Of a DNA stretch of 64,000 bases, positions 59,101 through 64,000 are shown one piece after another. Within the stretch, counting starts at the first letter, position 1, and every line of letters begins with the position of its first letter. A model generated the notes under the pieces. That model was not told the origin of the DNA and did no database searches. It worked only from the letters and a program-made list of their open reading frames with translations. The translations under genes were made by a program, and so were the position numbers. The DNA is from Ampelocalamus luodianensis (taxonomy: Eukaryota > Streptophyta > Magnoliopsida > Poales > Poaceae): NCBI GenBank assembly GCA_036346255.1, contig CM070617.1:9093501-9157500 (forward strand). The letters are read 5' to 3'.

Positions 59101-62100
59101 GAAGAAACCTGCAAATTGGGGGAGTAAAACAACCGGTGAAGACCAGGAACCTGGAGGCCTCACCCTGTTGTAAGATTGTACAATTGTTATTGTTGGGTAA
59201 TTTCTCTTATGTTGGATTAGCATGGATAATTCATCTTTCCCATTGCTCTGCTTGTTCTCAGATTTCTGCCCATGTGTTTGTTGCTGGAAGTTTTATCTCA
59301 ATGATGGGTAGCAGCCCTTGCGATTCTATGGTGTTGTGTGGTGGAAACATCGTGGATGGATCCAGGGTAAAGGAAAAGCAGCCGAATAATGGGATCAGTG
59401 AGACGAACTGCAACTCTCTCGTTTCTGTCGCAATTCCTACCATGCACCGTGCGTACGTGCCAAGCTGTTGCTGCTGTCACAGTTTCAAGCCGATCCAGGT
59501 CCAAGCACCGGTGGGAGTGAGGATATTCTTTCCTATCCATTAACTCAAATGTGTGTGATCTCAAGGATCCACCTCGATGCGCTGTGTTATTTAATCAGAG
59601 TACATATACGTGCAAATTGTGATGATCCATACATCCACTACCTTGGGTAGCATATCAGTCTGCAGCCCTACACCGGATAAAGTATAATTCTACCAGATGT
59701 GTGCATATGTAATAGCAACGGACCTATAGTTATTTTACAACTAGAAACTAGTCTTAAACATAAGGATTTTAGGATACATGCTATCGAACATCAAGTTCAT
59801 GTCTATACTCGCCATGCAAGGCGGGCACAAGCTACTTCAACTACATGACTTTCAAGCTTCATTTTCGCCACCGAAGGTTGAACCATTGAAGTTCTGATCC
59901 ATTTGAGCTTCTTCTATATGCTAATGTGGATCACATCCGTCTTGCTCCTCGGCAACGAAACTCTCAAGATGGAGCTCTCTAAAGTATAACAAAGGCAATT
60001 ATAATAGAGGGATGAGTGCAAAAGGTACTCAACAAGTTCAACCATAGCAAGCCAATGATTATATGCTCTAAGTATCCGATTATACCAAACCTATACTAGT
60101 AAAGGATCCACGTCCTTCAAAATGTGCTAGATAGTTTTCTAAAACATTTGTTGCCAAATTGATCAGATTTTAATTATGAATTATCTATTGTTCATGAGAA
60201 ACTACAGGCAGAACTCTAGTAGTTCCATTATCTGTTGCGATGCAATTTCTATGCAAAACCAGGGGGTAAATTTCACATTTTTGCTTTGCAGAAGAACTCT
60301 GCAGAGATTGCGCTACTGTACCAACACATGCCTTTAGTTTTGCAGAGATTGCGCTACTGTACCAACACATGCCTTTAGTTTTTAGTGCCAACTAGATTTA
60401 CACACTTCTCTTAGTGTGTGGCCAAGACTAAGAGCTCACAATGCCTTTCTAATATTCTGTCGGAGCATATCTCTAGCAAAAAGCCGCAGCTTCCACCATC
60501 TAGCTTTCATAAAAGCACAGAGTCCTTAATCCTAGCTTCCGCAGAAGCACAAAGTCCTTAATCCTACCCAAAGATACATCTTCTGAAACAATTACTCAGT
60601 AAAGCCCAAATAACCAGGTATGAGGTCAACGCGAGTTAACAACGCTTGAATGCCTTATGGCAGTTGTTACTTGGTCCTTATGTAGTGGAATCACAACACT
60701 TCGATGAACATATACTAGTGATTCCAAGTTTCCAACTACCAGCCATACTAGTGATCATCATATAACTAAATCCAGATGTCATGTGGATTATGAGTTTAGA
60801 AAGTAATTTTGACATGCAGGTGATATCATATACTAGATTGCAAGTAATTGATACTGAAATTAAATCAAAGAAGTATAGTCAAAGGTGTTGAACTTGCCTG
60901 AGAAACACGAAAGATTGGAGTAATGAGGCTTAGGTTCGATAAGAACTTTCCCTGATGCTCCGACTCTTGGAAAACACTAATGGAGTTCGATAAGGACTAA
61001 GCCAAATGAAGACAATGTAGATGTTGGTACTAAGTCTACACGTCTTAGGATATCGTTTGATTGAACAACATTCTCCCCCAAAAGACTAAGGTTTTGAAGG
61101 AGAAAAGGAAAGAAAAAAAGGAAAGATTTATTGGAAGAAGCAAAATGATTTTCTTTTATAAAAAATATAACTAATTAATTATCAAAGGGTTTATTAAATT
61201 TAAAATGAATAAATAATTTACTTAGATTTATTAACATATTTATTTCTAACATATTTAAACTTTTTTCTGAGAAAAGGGAAAAAAGGAAAATTGGAAAAGA
61301 AAAAGGAAAAATATAAATAACTTAGCTAGGCTGGCCCACTAGTCCCTCTCACGTCCCCTCTGTGCTAGGTTCAAGGTGCTGCCTCCCCTGCTGGTGAGGC
61401 CGCCGCCGCTCAACGGCCCCTCCGCCTCGGTGCCGTTACCATGGCACCGCCGCCGGTGGCCTCGCCATTGAGACCCATGGTCCTCTACTTCTCTGGCCTT
61501 ACTACTCTCATTCTCTATCTTGGTGGATTTGGATTTGGAGCAGATCATAGTCCAATCGCCAACGCCGCCACTTAACTCGCCGGTGACCGCCGCCGACCGT
61601 GAGATGGCGTGGTGCTCGGCACCGCTGCAACTCTGGCCGACCACCTAGTCTTTAGGTTTGGTCCCCTTATCTCTAGCTCCCACCCCTTATCTGGCGATCC
61701 TTGAATGATGCATGGATGAATAACGAGTGTCTGAATTTAAGCTTGCATGCTGAATGATGGATGCCTAGAAACATGGATGGATGGTATGCTCACATATTTG
61801 TATCACATTTTGCAAGATTTGGCTTAACAACCCATACTAGCATGAGGTTGTACTTAATTTCATATGATAAGGCATGATTAAAATGAACAATTAACAACCT
61901 AGGTGATGTTACATAGCATGGCAATAATGGGTAATAATAATAAATTGAGCTGTGCTATAAATTTGATACACATTCTAGCATGTCCTTGTTCTAACATACT
62001 AGAGCTATACATGATGTACTATTGCAAAAACTGAAAATAGAAATCCTATACATGCTAGTTATTTTTCAAAATTATGAATAGCAAATTCTTGCTAAAAAAT

Positions 62101-64000
62101 CATGGCAATACTGATAACAACATGATAATATGCAAGATCCATGATGATAATTGCTCAATGATGAATGAAAATCTGAGAACAACCTACACATAATAGTTTG
62201 ATGGCAAGATTACTCATACAACAAGCATTTTCCATAATAAAGATCAAGCATGCCAACTTTACTTCAATATCTACTTCACTCCATAAATGATGTTTGAGCC
62301 TACCTTGATCTTGATGAGAAAAATGAGATGCTAGATGCTTGACTGATGCTTGAAATGGATCTGGGCATTTATGCTTGGGATGAAATGAGGTGTTGGTGAT
62401 TATGCCTGAATGAATGTTGGTTCACTCTCGCTCTGTTCTTCTATCCTTTTGCTCCCTGTCCTTCCATGGCGGAATCATGCAATTCATTAGCCATGTACAA
62501 GAAAGAAGAATAAAAGAGAGGAAAAAGGGATGAGTTCACCATGAGTTCGATGGAGCAAAATGCCTAACCGGCTACTGGATGCTATGATGCATTACTTATG
62601 AGTTCCTTCCTTTGGAATCCTCAAAATAATTTTAATTAACTTTGTGAAATGAAAATCCTGGTTTAATTGAGAGAGTGCCACCTCAAGGGACACCCCATGG
62701 GACACCTTGCATTTTGGGTAAAATCTTAAAAACACTTTCTATGGCATTTAGATAAATCTTGATTAGTAAAAGGCTATTTTTGGGATTTCATTGGAGCTCT
62801 CCAAAGTTGATTTTGAAATATTTTTAAATCTGAAAATATTTTTCATGGAGGCCCCTACTTTGCTCTGTTCAGTTTTTAAATAGATAAGGACTATTTTGTA
62901 AAATATCCAAAGAATAAGGGTATTTTTGTATGCTGGACCTTTTGTACAAACTAATTTCTGAAATTATTTTTGAAACCAAAAATATTTTTCCCTATTCTTT
63001 CTACTAAAAATGTGCCCCATGGGTCGGTGCAGTTATAGCAGATAGCGGTAATTCAGGGAATATGTTATTTTAAAAATTATTTATACGTATGAATTTTCTC
63101 AAATTAAAACATTTGACACCTACAGAAAAATATGTACCCAAAGAGTGCACAAACATTTTCCTTTCTAATTAATTTTCCAAAACTTGATTCCTCTAGAGAA
63201 GGACAGATGCAATGCAATGCAATTGATGCCTTGCGGAAAGGTCTGTACAAGTTATTCAAGGTTCCAGTTCTATAACTAGTTAGCACCGAACGATCGAGCG
63301 CATAAACGCACAAATGAACAACTAATGAAAGCGATCGAATGCAATGCACTAGAACAACAAATAGACAACTAAGATTTTGTCAGCATCGTGACTCGACCAG
63401 TACTGCTCCCTAGCTAGCACGACCGAGTTAGCAATTCGACTCAACCTAGGTTAGGCATGATTATTACACGAGTTTAGTGGGTGAATATGTGTCTGCTCTT
63501 CCCGAGGCCTTATAGCCCCGGCAAAATTTCAGTGTGTATAGTGGACAAACATGCATGTGTGCCTAAGTAAGATAGGCACGTGGTGTGCGCCTTCACTGTC
63601 TAAAAAAACATTAGGGGTTGAGGCAAGGGTAGATGTTATGAGGATTCGGTAACATTAAGCTTGTTGAGGTCGCCGGTAATGTGACCTGTAGCGCTAATAT
63701 CAGTGTGCCAGCCTAGATCATCAACATAGGAGATCTGTTGTCTTCAGCTTGATATTAGTCAAACCGGTGGTAACACTCTAGTGCCACGTGCCTGGTTTTG
63801 TCACACACTCCACCTTGGTTCTGAAACATGTTGGGGTTGCTGCGATCTCCCAGCTAAGACTTGATCATCTTATAGACGATACGAGCCTGCTAGACAGCTT
63901 CGTTGTCAGATTGTGTCAATCTCAATGTGCTATTTTGATGACACGTCTACAGCCAGATGGAGCAGACGAAACAATTCACCGCGTTCGAAGGTAAAACATT
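59101..64000. other. AT-rich region, no gene recognised
   Basis: Probably transposon-derived, but without boundaries I can verify. It includes a 41-bp direct duplication (60301-60382), a 31-bp duplication (about 60513 and 60544), a GC-rich segment at 61320-61640 whose minus-strand 101-codon ORF has no domain, and long AT-rich stretches resembling the large antisense LTRs elsewhere in the window. Confidence 0.35.
60301..60382. repeat. 41-bp tandem duplication
   Basis: GCAGAGATTGCGCTACTGTA through CCTTTAGTTT occurs at 60301 and again at 60342, identical as far as I can read. Confidence 0.85.

Noticed and set aside
61339..61644. 101-codon minus-strand ORF
   Set aside because: No domain and compositionally driven; surrounding DNA looks transposon-derived.

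Overview
The window is nuclear DNA from a flowering plant, almost certainly a grass. The evidence is GC-rich intron-poor exons beside AT-rich intergenic DNA, a CIN-type TCP gene with a miR319 site, a plant GTE bromodomain/NET gene, and dense nested transposable elements of classes typical of grasses. I cannot name the species from sequence alone.

Only two host genes look intact. A TCP transcription factor lies on the minus strand (about 1546-3258). A bromodomain-NET (GTE family) gene lies on the plus strand (49721 to at least 51566, probably ending near 59.1 kb). A third host gene, a GDSL esterase of the isoamyl-acetate-hydrolysing (IAH1-like) type on the minus strand, is a clear pseudogene. 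Its exons are scattered over 30747-42370 because a 3.3-kb solo LTR sits inside one exon and a 6.0-kb Copia element inside one intron. A fourth coding sequence, an F-box gene, is cargo inside a CACTA transposon.

Layout: 1-1349, 3' flank of TCP; 1350-4128, TCP gene and promoter; 4129-11172, decayed Copia element with 272-bp LTRs; 11674-18369, putative Helitron holding SINE copies and a 5.0-kb solo LTR that itself holds a 0.77-kb solo LTR; 18525-19906, Angela/BARE-like solo LTR; 19912-30546, intergenic DNA with hAT, Mutator-type and unclassified inverted-repeat elements; 30747-42370, shattered GDSL gene; 42900-46622, CACTA with F-box cargo and a large inverted repeat; about 47566-49320, internally deleted LINE; 49721-59100, GTE gene whose last intron (about 7.25 kb) holds five elements with target-site duplications; 59100-64000, AT-rich DNA with no gene I can support.

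The strongest evidence for most elements is matching termini plus target-site duplications read directly from the sequence. I found no novel enzymatic system. The notable things are the layered insertion history, gene capture, and several short-period repeat arrays inside elements.
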